DNA of 8,254 bases. Source: a bacterium. GTDB taxonomy: Bacteria > Calditrichota > Calditrichia > RBG-13-44-9 > J042. The notes under the pieces are model-generated. The model was not told the DNA's origin. It was given only the letters and a program-made list of their open reading frames with translations, and ran no database searches. This document shows, piece by piece, positions 1-7,181 of this stretch (position 1 is its first letter; each line of letters opens with the position of its first letter). Location: contig WGBF01000239.1 of the NCBI GenBank assembly GCA_015494485.1, positions 1 to 8,254 of the forward strand, read 5' to 3'. A program made the translations under genes and the position numbers.

Positions 1-1
1 A

Positions 2-3000
2 ACATGGCGGGAGGGTTTTCGTTTCCAAAAAGCATTTCCTGTAGAGGATGCCCTTATTATCCAGCACCGGGAGGGATTCCTTCGCTTGCAGGATGATTCC
101 CTCTATACGCTTTCCGGTAGCCGCCAACTTGGGCAATTGGATATCCGCGGTATTGCAGCATACCCGGCGTCCCGATTTTCAAACATGTCAACCAAAAAAG
201 CAATCCCGCTGCTTATTGCTACTTATACCCGGGGGCTGTTTCTGTTTAATGGAAATACCCTGAAGGCATTTAAAACCGAAGTGGATAGTCTGTTAACGGA
301 AAGTCGCATTCACCATATTGCCCGCCTTCCACATGAGCAATATGCCATTGCCACCCTTAAGGGGGGCGTGATTATCATTGACAAAAATGGCAAATTCCTT
401 TTTCAAATTGATAAGCGATCGGGACTGTTAAGCAATGATGTCAAATACATCTATCTTGACCGGGAAGGGGGAATGTGGTTGGCACTTCAGACCGGCATCG
501 CGCGGGTCGAGTATGGTTCCCCGCTGTCGTTTTTTAATCCCCAAACCGGATTTATTGGCAGTACCGGGTCGATACTTCGGCACCGGGGTGTCCTTTATGT
601 GGGAAGCAGCCAGGGCGTGCTCTATTTAACCCCCCAATTCATGACGGCAAATTCCCGGCAGCGTGCCACCGTTACCAAATCACATTTTGTCCCAGTAGCC
701 GGAATTGATGCCTCCTGCTGGGCGTTGTATTCTTTCCGTCAATCACTTCTGGCAGCCACAGATGATGGGATTTTTGAAATAATGGGGGATAAGGCCAGGT
801 TCTTGGCAGACCCTGCTAAGCAACGATATGGTGCCCTGTCGTTTGCACGTTCTCATTATCACACCAATTTAATATTTGCCGGATTAAAGAACGGTGTGGC
901 AGTACTGGAATGGAGACAAGGGAAATGGGTGAACCGGGGGCGGATTTTAAGTACCGGACGAAATGTGTATAACATCATTGAAATAAATGAGTCGGAGTTG
1001 TGGCTGGAAACCCGAACGGATGTTGTGTTTCGCGTTTTATTCCCGGGGCCGGGTTTTCAAAATCCCAAAATCATTACCTATAATTCCAGCGCCGGCTTGC
1101 CCACCGGGCAGGAAATCTTCCTGGTGCACGACGGCTTTGCTCTTTTCGCTCATACGAATCATACGGCGTTTCGATTCAACACTGCAAAAAATCGCTTTGT
1201 CCCGGACACAATCAGGGGGCTGCCGTTCCACAAAGACATTACGTATTACAGCTTTCTCACCAATGGCAAAAGGGGGGACGCATGGATGGCGCTGGATGGG
1301 CGTCGCATGCGGGTTGCCATTCGGGAACAGGCTGGTACCTTCCGCTGGCTTAGTGAACCGTTTATTAAAACGCCCCATGGGTTAATCTGGGCGTTTTTCC
1401 GTGATAGGGATGGAACACTCTGGTTTGGGGGGGACGACCTCTTGTTCCGTTATCAACTGTCCGGACAACAAAGCCCCAGACCCGATTTTCCGGCACTCAT
1501 CCGCCGCGTTGCCACCGTTAATGGGGATTCCACCATTTTTGGCGGCCAACCGATTAAGCCGGGAGGGGATGGTGTCGTTTTGCCCTATCGCAACAACGCA
1601 TTACGCTTTGAATGCGCGGCCCCCAGTTACGATACCCCTTCTGCCAACCAATTTCAATACTTTCTGGAAGGATTTGATGCTGGTTGGTCCCGGTGGGGAG
1701 AAGAGGCAAAAAAAGATTACACCAATCTCCCGGAAGGGGATTACGTTTTCCGGGTACGCGCCCGCAATGCGTATGGTCAACACAGTCCGGAAGCAACGTT
1801 CGCATTTACAATTCTACCGCCCTGGTATCGTACGGGATGGGCGTATGGCCTGTTGGTTTTGCTGGTCCTGGCGGTATTATATGGCATTCGGACGTATGAG
1901 CTCAGCCGCATTCGCCTTAAAGACCAGTTAACAATGAAGCGTTTCGAAACGGAAAAACTCAAAGAACTGGATCAGATGAAATCCCGTTTCATCGCCAATA
2001 TTTCTCATGAGTTTCGTACACCACTGACGTTGATTTTAGGTCAACTAAACGGTATGGAAAACGAAATCCAGGAACCGGAACAAGCCCGGAGACTGAATAT
2101 CGCCATCCGGCACGCCAGCAGATTACAGGAACTCATTAATCAACTGCTGGATGTCGCCAAATTGGAAGCCGGCAAGATGCCCATCCGAGCGCAAGTGGGG
2201 AATATTGTTCCGTTTCTTAAAAAACTGTTTGCATCGTTTGAATCACTGGCGGCACAAAAACAGTTGGGCTTTCGGTTCTACGCGGCGCAGGATGACATCG
2301 ATGTTTACTTCGAACCGGAAAAATTGCAGAAAATTTTTGTGAATCTTATCGCCAATGCCATCAAGTTTACTCCTGAGGGTGGGGAAGTATCGGTGCACGT
2401 AGGTGTTGCCGGCAATGGTATTCCAGCAGAATGGGTGGAAATTCGGGTGCAAGATAGTGGACCTGGCATCCCGGAAGACCAGTTACCACATATTTTTGAC
2501 CGCTTCTACCAGGGAGAAAATGACAACACACGGCGTTATGAGGGGACCGGCATTGGATTGGCACTGGCAAAGGAACTGGTTGAATTGCATTCCGGAAGTA
2601 TTCACGTTACCAGTAAAGTTGGGGTGGGAACAGTTTTCACCGTCCGGCTACCGCTGGGGCATACGCATTTTTCTAAAGAAGAAGTCCTGTGGGAAGCAGA
2701 ACAGAATTCCATTCCCCCAGTCTCCACTCCTGACGAAGAAGCGGTACAGGATGGGCGGATTATTCTGATTGTAGAAGACAATGCGGATATGCGACAGTAT
2801 ATCCGCGAAAACCTGCACGAGGGCTACACAATCGCCGAAGCAACCGATGGTGCACAGGGGATTGAAATGGCGCAACATTTGGTTCCGGACCTTATCATTA
2901 GTGACGTAATGATGCCCACTATCGACGGTTACGAATTGGTGCGCAGGGTTCGCTCTCATGAATTGACCAGCCATATCCCGGTAATCATGCTCACTGCAAA

Positions 3001-3517
3001 AGCGGCGGACGAAGAACGGCTTGAAGGTTTACAGAGCGGGGTGGATGCCTATTTGACCAAACCGTTTAATACCCGCGAATTGCAGATTCGGGTGCACAAA
3101 CTTATTGAAATGCGCCGAAAATTGCTTGAACAGCGCCGCCAGCCTCTGAAAATTACCGCATCCGAGGTGGCGGTAACCCCCGTAGACGAACAATTTCTCC
3201 AGCGGCTTCAGCAGGTGGTTGAAGAAAATCTGGAAGACGAACACTTTCAGGTTGGGAAGCTGTGCCGGGAAATGGGCATCGGAGAACGGCAGTTGTATCG
3301 TAAGTTACAAGGATTACTGGGCTGTACCCCCGCTGGGTATATCCGGCAACTCCGCCTGCAGCGGGCCAGGCAATTGCTGGAGAACGGCGCGGGCACCGTT
3401 TCAGAGATTACCTTCATGGTGGGATACAGCAATACCTCTGCGTTTGCACGGGCCTTCCGTGAGGCCTTTGGGCAAGCACCGTCTACATTTCTGAGAAAGC
3501 ATTCCTCAAATTCTTAA
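2..3517 (+). CDS. Hybrid two-component sensor/response regulator (HTCS), 5'-truncated
   Basis: This is a one-piece signalling protein. A sensor region, probably periplasmic, controls a cytoplasmic kinase whose phosphate goes to a receiver fused to a DNA-binding domain. The frame is open to the left edge, so the start is missing; the TTG at 86 is only an internal codon. 1171 residues are visible. About ten propeller-blade cores can be seen between nt 212 and 1455, for example GMWLALQTGIARV near 473 and TLWFGGDDLLFRY near 1421. A Y_Y_Y domain (about 1580-1822) and one membrane helix (about 1838-1891) follow. HisKA has SHEFRTP, with the phospho-His codon at 2006. HATPase has an N box near 2342-2365, DSGPGIP near 2453 and GTGIGLA near 2543. 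The receiver has VEDN near 2771, phospho-Asp in SDVMMP at 2903 and Lys in TKPF at 3059. An AraC-type HTH pair occupies about 3190-3505. All catalytic residues are present. In Bacteroidota such proteins often sense glycans, but no carbohydrate genes are visible here, so ligand and targets are unknown. Confidence 0.95.
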   Translation, partial: TWREGFRFQKAFPVEDALIIQHREGFLRLQDDSLYTLSGSRQLGQLDIRGIAAYPASRFSNMSTKKAIPLLIATYTRGLFLFNGNTLKAFKTEVDSLLTESRIHHIARLPHEQYAIATLKGGVIIIDKNGKFLFQIDKRSGLLSNDVKYIYLDREGGMWLALQTGIARVEYGSPLSFFNPQTGFIGSTGSILRHRGVLYVGSSQGVLYLTPQFMTANSRQRATVTKSHFVPVAGIDASCWALYSFRQSLLAATDDGIFEIMGDKARFLADPAKQRYGALSFARSHYHTNLIFAGLKNGVAVLEWRQGKWVNRGRILSTGRNVYNIIEINESELWLETRTDVVFRVLFPGPGFQNPKIITYNSSAGLPTGQEIFLVHDGFALFAHTNHTAFRFNTAKNRFVPDTIRGLPFHKDITYYSFLTNGKRGDAWMALDGRRMRVAIREQAGTFRWLSEPFIKTPHGLIWAFFRDRDGTLWFGGDDLLFRYQLSGQQSPRPDFPALIRRVATVNGDSTIFGGQPIKPGGDGVVLPYRNNALRFECAAPSYDTPSANQFQYFLEGFDAGWSRWGEEAKKDYTNLPEGDYVFRVRARNAYGQHSPEATFAFTILPPWYRTGWAYGLLVLLVLAVLYGIRTYELSRIRLKDQLTMKRFETEKLKELDQMKSRFIANISHEFRTPLTLILGQLNGMENEIQEPEQARRLNIAIRHASRLQELINQLLDVAKLEAGKMPIRAQVGNIVPFLKKLFASFESLAAQKQLGFRFYAAQDDIDVYFEPEKLQKIFVNLIANAIKFTPEGGEVSVHVGVAGNGIPAEWVEIRVQDSGPGIPEDQLPHIFDRFYQGENDNTRRYEGTGIGLALAKELVELHSGSIHVTSKVGVGTVFTVRLPLGHTHFSKEEVLWEAEQNSIPPVSTPDEEAVQDGRIILIVEDNADMRQYIRENLHEGYTIAEATDGAQGIEMAQHLVPDLIISDVMMPTIDGYELVRRVRSHELTSHIPVIMLTAKAADEERLEGLQSGVDAYLTKPFNTRELQIRVHKLIEMRRKLLEQRRQPLKITASEVAVTPVDEQFLQRLQQVVEENLEDEHFQVGKLCREMGIGERQLYRKLQGLLGCTPAGYIRQLRLQRARQLLENGAGTVSEITFMVGYSNTSAFARAFREAFGQAPSTFLRKHSSNS

Positions 3518-3657
3518 ACCATTCTTACGTCCAGCGAATTGAGCATAGTGCAGGAATGGAGTCCATTTCGGAAAAAATAACGTTTCTGTATTGGGACGAA
3601 TGACGGCATATTCATCCCGGTGCCAAATTCTGCACAGACAATGTCAGATGCGGCATA

Positions 3658-3744
3658 GTGCTGTCCATTGCAGCATTGTTTTTGGCAGGATGCGCAGCGC
3701 ACGATAAACCCCCTGGATTTATCTTTCCACCAGAAAATAATTAA
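3658..3744 (+). CDS. Possible micro-lipoprotein (28 aa), start uncertain
   Basis: Starting from a GTG, this frame encodes a short hydrophobic segment ending in the lipobox LAGC (Cys at residue 12). A small polar, proline-rich tail containing KPPGFIFPPEN follows, and the frame then stops. That is the layout of a minimal lipoprotein precursor (signal peptidase II substrate). Three things count against it: there is no good Shine-Dalgarno before the GTG, the N-terminus lacks the usual basic residues, and the product is very small. An ATG at 3648 in the neighbouring frame would supply a basic start (M-R-H); removing one base near 3657 would join it to the lipobox frame. This could therefore be an intact tiny gene, a frameshifted gene or remnant, or chance. 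It ends 28 bp before the barrel gene, so the two could share a transcript. Confidence 0.35.
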   Translation: MLSIAALFLAGCAAHDKPPGFIFPPENN

Positions 3745-3760
3745 GGCTAAACATTAAGTC

Positions 3761-3768
3761 AGGAGGTG
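3761..3768 (+). promoter_or_regulatory. Strong Shine-Dalgarno for the barrel gene
   Basis: AGGAGGTG is a near-full complement to the 3' end of 16S rRNA. It lies four bases before the ATG at 3773 (six from AGGAGG). It is the strongest ribosome site in the window, fixes the start of the gene and suggests high translation, as expected for an abundant envelope protein. Confidence 0.85.
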
Positions 3769-3772
3769 TATC

Positions 3773-4300
3773 ATGTTTACCAGATTATTCAATATAAGTA
3801 TCGCCGTGGTGTTGTTTCTTGCAGGTTTTGCGTTTGCCCAGAATACGAAATGGAGCATGGCATTTATGTCTTCCTATTTTGGTGACCAGGCCGGTAATTT
3901 GTATCAGGTAACGGCCATCAATAAGCCCATTTCGATGGGGTTTCAATTGCAATATTTTATTAACAGCGATTTGGCATTGAAGCATTCCGTTGAAACGTTG
4001 AACGGTGAAGTAAAAAATGACGGGAGTAACGAATTAAACGTGCAATCTTCATTGGCAATTGTTGGGTATCCGTTTGAAGTGTGGCGGTTCCGTCCCTTTC
4101 TCACGCAGGGGATACTCTGGATACAACAAAATAATAGTCTGGAAGGGGACTCCAAAGGGGGGTTTTATTATGAATTTGGCCTTGGTACGGAATTCGCGCT
4201 TTCCTCCAGGTTGTTTAACAGTATTACCACAAAATTGTACTCTAACGGTTGGAATTATCATGGATGGGCCACATCTGTAAGTTTTGGTTTCCGATTTTGA
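3773..4300 (+). CDS. Secreted outer-membrane beta-barrel-like protein
   Basis: This is a 175-residue exported protein of unknown specific function. It begins with a clear Sec signal peptide: R4, a hydrophobic core over residues 8-19, and likely cleavage after A22 in the sequence AFA-Q. The mature part (about 153 residues) alternates polar and hydrophobic residues, with many aromatics and glycines. It contains strand-like segments such as MGFQLQYFI, FEVWRFRPFL, GFYYEFGLGTEFAL and SVSFGFRF. The final residue is Phe, the usual C-terminal signature for BAM-dependent insertion. The size fits a small eight-stranded barrel of the OmpA/OmpW/OMP_b-brl type, but I recognise no specific family. No clear sigma70 promoter is seen just upstream. 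It may be read with the possible lipoprotein before it or from the sensor transcript. Regulation by the upstream sensor is conceivable but unsupported. Confidence 0.75.
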   Translation: MFTRLFNISIAVVLFLAGFAFAQNTKWSMAFMSSYFGDQAGNLYQVTAINKPISMGFQLQYFINSDLALKHSVETLNGEVKNDGSNELNVQSSLAIVGYPFEVWRFRPFLTQGILWIQQNNSLEGDSKGGFYYEFGLGTEFALSSRLFNSITTKLYSNGWNYHGWATSVSFGFRF

Positions 4301-4359
4301 GCCTGCTTCACAAGAAACTAAGTGAATAAGAATTTTACATCGTGTACCAATGAAAATCA

Positions 4360-4393
4360 GTGGGATCGTCAAAATTTATTTTGAGGATCCCAC
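4360..4393. terminator. 16-bp-arm hairpin; possible terminator or repeat end
   Basis: The left arm GTGGGATCGTCAAAAT (4360-4375) and the right arm ATTTTGAGGATCCCAC (4378-4393) are reverse complements except for one G/G mismatch, with two bases between them. The transcript would fold into a long stem on either strand. It lies 60 bases after the barrel stop codon and is the only strong hairpin before the next promoter, so it could end that transcript. However, no T-run follows it on the + strand. On the - strand only a short TTTT follows, three bases beyond the stem. A dispersed palindromic repeat is therefore an equal alternative. Confidence 0.5.
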
Positions 4394-4445
4394 AGGGTTG
4401 GGATGTGAAGTAAGCCTCCAAAGAATGCCTTCATACACAAGCCAT

Positions 4446-4473
4446 GATTCTTCGCTCTGCTCCAAAATCACAC
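4446..4473. repeat. Likely decayed copy of a dispersed intergenic repeat
   Basis: The bases GATTCTTCGCTCTGCTCC, followed by AAAATCACAC, closely resemble the GATTCTTCGCT(N)CGCTCAGAATGACA element. That element is scattered between genes in many bacterial genomes. The similarity is from memory, and several bases differ. It sits between the long hairpin and the tandem stem-loops, suggesting that all three could belong to one repeat unit. Confidence 0.35.
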
Positions 4474-4480
4474 ATTGTTG

Positions 4481-4536
4481 CTTTATCTAAATGCCCTTCG
4501 CCTGAAGCGGGATAAAGAATTGCCTTCGGAGCAATT
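4481..4536 (+). other. Two adjacent stem-loops, one with a UUCG tetraloop
   Basis: Stem-loop one has a 7-bp outer helix, CTTTATC (4481-4487) with GATAAAG (4511-4517). Its inner helix is CCCTTC (4494-4499) with GAAG-c-GG (4504-4510), leaving a six-base bulge on the 5' side. Stem-loop two pairs AATTGC (4518-4523) with GCAATT (4531-4536). It is capped by C-TTCG-G with one extra A, which is the very stable cUUCGg tetraloop. The two helices abut with no gap. This could be a structured RNA, part of a mobile repeat, or a bidirectional transcription barrier. No T-tract follows on the + strand. Confidence 0.4.
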
Positions 4537-4693
4537 GACTAAAAATATCAAAACAAATTTTAATATTACCTGTCGAATGTGTTTTCTCTTCCTGGACTTG
4601 CCAAATGCAAATTCTCTACGGGAAAATACAATTCGTGCTTGCGGTTTCAGGTTGCTTCATTCCGGTAAGAGCACCCATGTTCCAATAAATAAA

Positions 4694-4745
4694 TTTTGAA
4701 CAAAAACGGGCTTCAAAGCGGGTTTTACTAAAAATATGTTCAAAA
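4694..4745. repeat. 9-bp inverted repeat upstream of the operon promoter
   Basis: TTTTGAACA (4694-4702) and TGTTCAAAA (4737-4745) are exact reverse complements, 34 bases apart. Inside them AAAAC (4703-4707) pairs with GTTTT (4722-4726), and GCT (4710-4712) with AGC (4717-4719), giving an imperfect nested stem. The right arm ends 17 bases before the -35 box. It could be an operator, a weak terminator from the upstream side, or the end of an old insertion. Confidence 0.4.
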
Positions 4746-4762
4746 ATTAAGCCCTACCCCCC

Positions 4763-4792
4763 TTGACAGTCTGAACGGTTTTCCCGTATATT
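4763..4792 (+). promoter_or_regulatory. Sigma70-like promoter of the acyl-CoA ligase operon
   Basis: A perfect -35 box TTGACA (4763-4768) and a -10 box TATATT (4787-4792) are separated by 18 bases. Transcription would start near 4798-4802, giving a leader of about 20 bases that carries GGAGG at 4810-4814, six bases before the ATG at 4821. The classical TTGACA form is unlike the TTTG/TAnnTTTG boxes of core Bacteroidetes, though TATATTG has a slight resemblance to the latter. Confidence 0.75.
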
Positions 4793-4820
4793 GCAGCGTT
4801 CATTAAAATGGAGGCCCTTT

Positions 4821-6635
4821 ATGAAATATTCTAATTTAGCACTCATGTTTCATAACACCTGTAAAACATATCCGGATAAAACCGGGCTCATGTTCAAAAA
4901 GGGGGGTAGTTATCAGTCGATTACATATCGGGAGATACATGAAATTGTAAGTAAATTAGCCAATGGGTTGGCATCCCTGGGCGTTCAAAAAGGAGATAAA
5001 GTTGTATTATTGTCTGAAAACCGGGTGGAGTGGGCCTGGACGGATTATGCTATTCTCAGTAATGGTGCCGTAACGGTGCCCATCTATCCCACGCTTCTGG
5101 CTCCCCATATTAAATTCATTACCAATAATTCCGATGCCAAGGTCGTAATCGTATCCAATGAGCATCAACTCTCCAAGGTGCTGGAAGTTCTGGATGAATT
5201 AAAAACGGTTGAACAACTGGTTATTATTGAACCGGGTGAAACGAAACACGACAAATTAATCACGTTTCAGGAATTGCAGGAAAAAGGGGCTGCTTACCAG
5301 AAGGAACATCCGGAAGAAATTGAACAACGGATTCAGGCCGTGGAACCAGAGGATTTGGCAACAATTATTTACACTTCCGGTACCACCGGCGAACCCAAAG
5401 GGGTGATGCTGACCCACAAAAACTTTTTGTCCAATATCGAGGCTTCGTTGCGGGCATTGCCCATTACACCGGACGAAATATTCCTTTCCTTCCTGCCGCT
5501 GTCCCATGTGTTCGAACGGATGGTGGGGCATTTTCTGGCCACCTATCAGGGGTGTACCATTGCCTACGCGGAATCCATTGAAACCGTGCCGCAAAATCTG
5601 TTGGAGGTTCGCCCAACATTGATGGCCAGTGTACCGCGCTTTTTCGAAAAAGTGTATGGCCGGGTCATGGAGTCGCTGGAGGCCGGTTCAGCCGTGAAGA
5701 AATCCCTTTTCATGTGGGCAATCGGGGTGGGGAAAGAAGCCCTGCGTTACAAACAAAATGGCAAGCCCATCCCTGGCGGACTTTTCGCCCTGAAGTACAA
5801 ACTGGCAGATAAACTGGTCTTTTCCAAATTGAAAGAACGCGTTGGTGGCCGGATTAAGTTTTTTGTCTCCGGTGGTGCACCGTTATCCAAGGAAATTGGG
5901 GAATTTTTCGCTTCAGCGGATTTATTAATTCTGGAAGGGTACGGGTTGACGGAAACCTCCCCCGTTATTACAGTAAACCGCCTGGAAAAGTACAAATTTG
6001 GCAGTGTGGGGCTTCCCCTGGACAACGTGGAGGTAAAGATTGCCGAGGATGGCGAAATATTGTGTAAAGGCCCCAATGTGATGAAAGGCTATTACAAAAA
6101 TGAGGCCGCTACCAAAGAAGCCATTGATGAAGAAGGTTGGTTCCATACCGGCGATATTGGTGTAATTGATGAGGATGGCTTCCTGATTATTACCGACCGC
6201 AAGAAAAACCTGATTGTTACCGCTGGTGGGAAAAACGTGGCACCGCAGCCAATTGAAAATCTGCTGATTACCTCTCAATACATCGAGCAGGCCGTGGTTA
6301 TTGGCGATAAGCGTAAGTTCATCTCCGCGTTAATCGTACCCAATATGGACGCTCTGAAAGCGTTTGCCCAGGAACGTGGAATCACCTACCAGAGTACCCG
6401 CGAGCTGCTGGACCATCCGGAGGTGCAAAAGCTCTATCGGCAGGAAATTGACAATGTTTCCAAGGACCTGGCCCGCTACGAAACCATTAAGAAATTTGCC
6501 TTGATTGAGGAGCCCTTTACCATTGAAAGCGGTGAACTGACACCGACCCTGAAAGTAAAGCGCCGTATTGTGGAAGAACGGTATAAGGACATCATCGATA
6601 AGATGTACGAAGAAGGGGAAAAGGTTGGCGCGTAA
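4821..6635 (+). CDS. Long-chain acyl-CoA synthetase (AMP-forming), FadD15-like
   Basis: This enzyme activates fatty acids with ATP and CoA through an acyl-AMP intermediate, feeding lipid synthesis or beta-oxidation. It probably acts at the cytoplasmic face of the membrane. The ATG at 4821 is chosen because GGAGG lies six bases upstream; a TTG at 4791 overlaps the -10 box and cannot start this transcript. The product is 604 residues, normal for COG1022 ligases. Visible ANL motifs are the phosphate-binding loop YTSGTTGEPKG (184-194), GYGLTET (about 373-379, E378), HTGD ending at D445, the hinge region DRKKN with R460, and GGKN near 471. A C-terminal LTPTLKVKRR follows, in which K578 or K580 corresponds to the catalytic A10 lysine. 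KFFVSGGAPLSKE before the TET motif is typical of the long-chain group. All the core motifs look intact. It is the first gene of an operon with DUF4416 and purM. Chain-length preference cannot be read from the sequence. Confidence 0.93.
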   Translation: MKYSNLALMFHNTCKTYPDKTGLMFKKGGSYQSITYREIHEIVSKLANGLASLGVQKGDKVVLLSENRVEWAWTDYAILSNGAVTVPIYPTLLAPHIKFITNNSDAKVVIVSNEHQLSKVLEVLDELKTVEQLVIIEPGETKHDKLITFQELQEKGAAYQKEHPEEIEQRIQAVEPEDLATIIYTSGTTGEPKGVMLTHKNFLSNIEASLRALPITPDEIFLSFLPLSHVFERMVGHFLATYQGCTIAYAESIETVPQNLLEVRPTLMASVPRFFEKVYGRVMESLEAGSAVKKSLFMWAIGVGKEALRYKQNGKPIPGGLFALKYKLADKLVFSKLKERVGGRIKFFVSGGAPLSKEIGEFFASADLLILEGYGLTETSPVITVNRLEKYKFGSVGLPLDNVEVKIAEDGEILCKGPNVMKGYYKNEAATKEAIDEEGWFHTGDIGVIDEDGFLIITDRKKNLIVTAGGKNVAPQPIENLLITSQYIEQAVVIGDKRKFISALIVPNMDALKAFAQERGITYQSTRELLDHPEVQKLYRQEIDNVSKDLARYETIKKFALIEEPFTIESGELTPTLKVKRRIVEERYKDIIDKMYEEGEKVGA

Positions 6636-6638
6636 TTT

Positions 6639-7181
6639 ATGGGGCAGGTAAAGGCCTATCCGCCGGTAAAGTACATCTGTGCGATTACCATTGCTGATAC
6701 GACATTGTGGGAGAAAGTTCAGGTTGCGCTGGAAGACCTGCTTTCTCCCATTGATTTAACAACCGATTGGTTCCCGTTTACCTACACGGACTATTATACG
6801 CCCGAAATGGGCAGGGGACTGCAAAAACGGTTTGTGGCATTTCAATTGTTGCGCCCTGCGGAAGATTTGCCCGGAATTAAACTTGCCACCAATCAAATTG
6901 AAGAAACCCTTTCCGGTACACCCCAACGGCGTGTAAATTTGGACCCCGGATATGTGACCGCGGCGCGACTGGTTCTGGCCACTACCAAGGACTATTCCCA
7001 TCGCGTGTATTTGCAGAAGGGAATTTTTGGCGATGTGCACCTGCAGTTCCGAAACAAACGGTTTAAACCCATGGAATGGACCTATCCGGATTATCGGGAA
7101 CCCTTTTCCCTCCGTTTTTTTGAAGAGGTGCGTTCCCGCTATTTAGTGCAATTGGGAGAAATAGGAGAAAACGTTCGGTGA
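6639..7181 (+). CDS. DUF4416 family protein, function unknown
   Basis: This 180-residue soluble protein has no signal peptide or membrane segment. It matches the DUF4416 pattern as I know it: an early PVKYI segment (9-13), FPFTYTDYYTPEMG (45-58), NLDPGY (100-105), TKDYSHRVYL (116-125), GIFGDV (128-133) and WTYPDYR (147-153). The many conserved Asp, His, Tyr and Arg residues suggest an enzyme-like or ligand-binding role, but no reaction is established to my knowledge. The ATG begins three bases after the ligase stop codon. The only purine-rich stretch upstream (about 6610-6624) is poorly spaced, so translation is probably coupled to the ligase. Its last bases overlap purM by four. This places it firmly in the operon but does not by itself assign it to purine or lipid metabolism. 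Confidence 0.85.
   Translation: MGQVKAYPPVKYICAITIADTTLWEKVQVALEDLLSPIDLTTDWFPFTYTDYYTPEMGRGLQKRFVAFQLLRPAEDLPGIKLATNQIEETLSGTPQRRVNLDPGYVTAARLVLATTKDYSHRVYLQKGIFGDVHLQFRNKRFKPMEWTYPDYREPFSLRFFEEVRSRYLVQLGEIGENVR

Larger units (their letters stand above)
4301..4762. other. Structured AT-rich intergenic region, no credible gene
   Basis: About 460 bases separate the barrel gene from the promoter of the acyl-CoA ligase operon. The stretch is visibly richer in A and T than the flanking genes. It contains a long hairpin (4360-4393), a probable decayed dispersed repeat (4446-4473), two adjacent stem-loops (4481-4517 and 4518-4536) and a wider inverted repeat (4694-4745). An 11-bp direct repeat, ACTAAAAATAT, occurs at 4538-4548 and 4727-4737. 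The one open frame on the + strand (4475-4699) starts at TTG without a ribosome site, and its product resembles nothing I know. I see nothing else between 4549 and 4690. Confidence 0.6.

Noticed and set aside
86..88. TTG as the start codon of the sensor gene
   Set aside because: The same frame is open back to position 2, there is no ribosome site before it, and the residues upstream look like continuing propeller sequence. The gene is truncated by the window edge.
1037..1378. Long - strand frame inside the sensor gene
   Set aside because: It is a shadow of the sensor frame; the product has no motif and there is no ribosome site.
3550..3580. AATGG-AGT-CCATT stem followed by GGAAAAAATAA as a terminator of the sensor gene
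   Set aside because: It has only five pairs, a three-base loop and an A-tract rather than a T-tract on the + strand, so it is too weak to call.
3676..3708. TTGTTT ... GATAAA as a promoter for the barrel gene
   Set aside because: The spacing is 21 bases and both boxes are poor, so it cannot be distinguished from chance.
4306..4410. 7-bp inverted repeat CTTCACA/TGTGAAG flanking the long hairpin
   Set aside because: The arms are short and about 90 bases apart, so chance is a sufficient explanation without other copies to compare.
4365..4480. Short - strand frame reading through the hairpin (contains LWRLTSHPNPVGSS)
   Set aside because: It is only about 36 codons, has no ribosome site, and overlaps the palindrome and the probable dispersed repeat, so it more likely reflects repeat sequence than a gene.
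4475..4699. 74-codon open frame on the + strand in the intergenic region
   Set aside because: It has a TTG start without a ribosome site, runs through the stem-loops and AT-rich sequence, and its product has no recognisable motif.
4791..4793. TTG as an earlier start for the acyl-CoA ligase
   Set aside because: It overlaps the -10 box of the promoter and has no Shine-Dalgarno, whereas ATG 4821 has GGAGG at the right distance and an N-terminus fitting the family.
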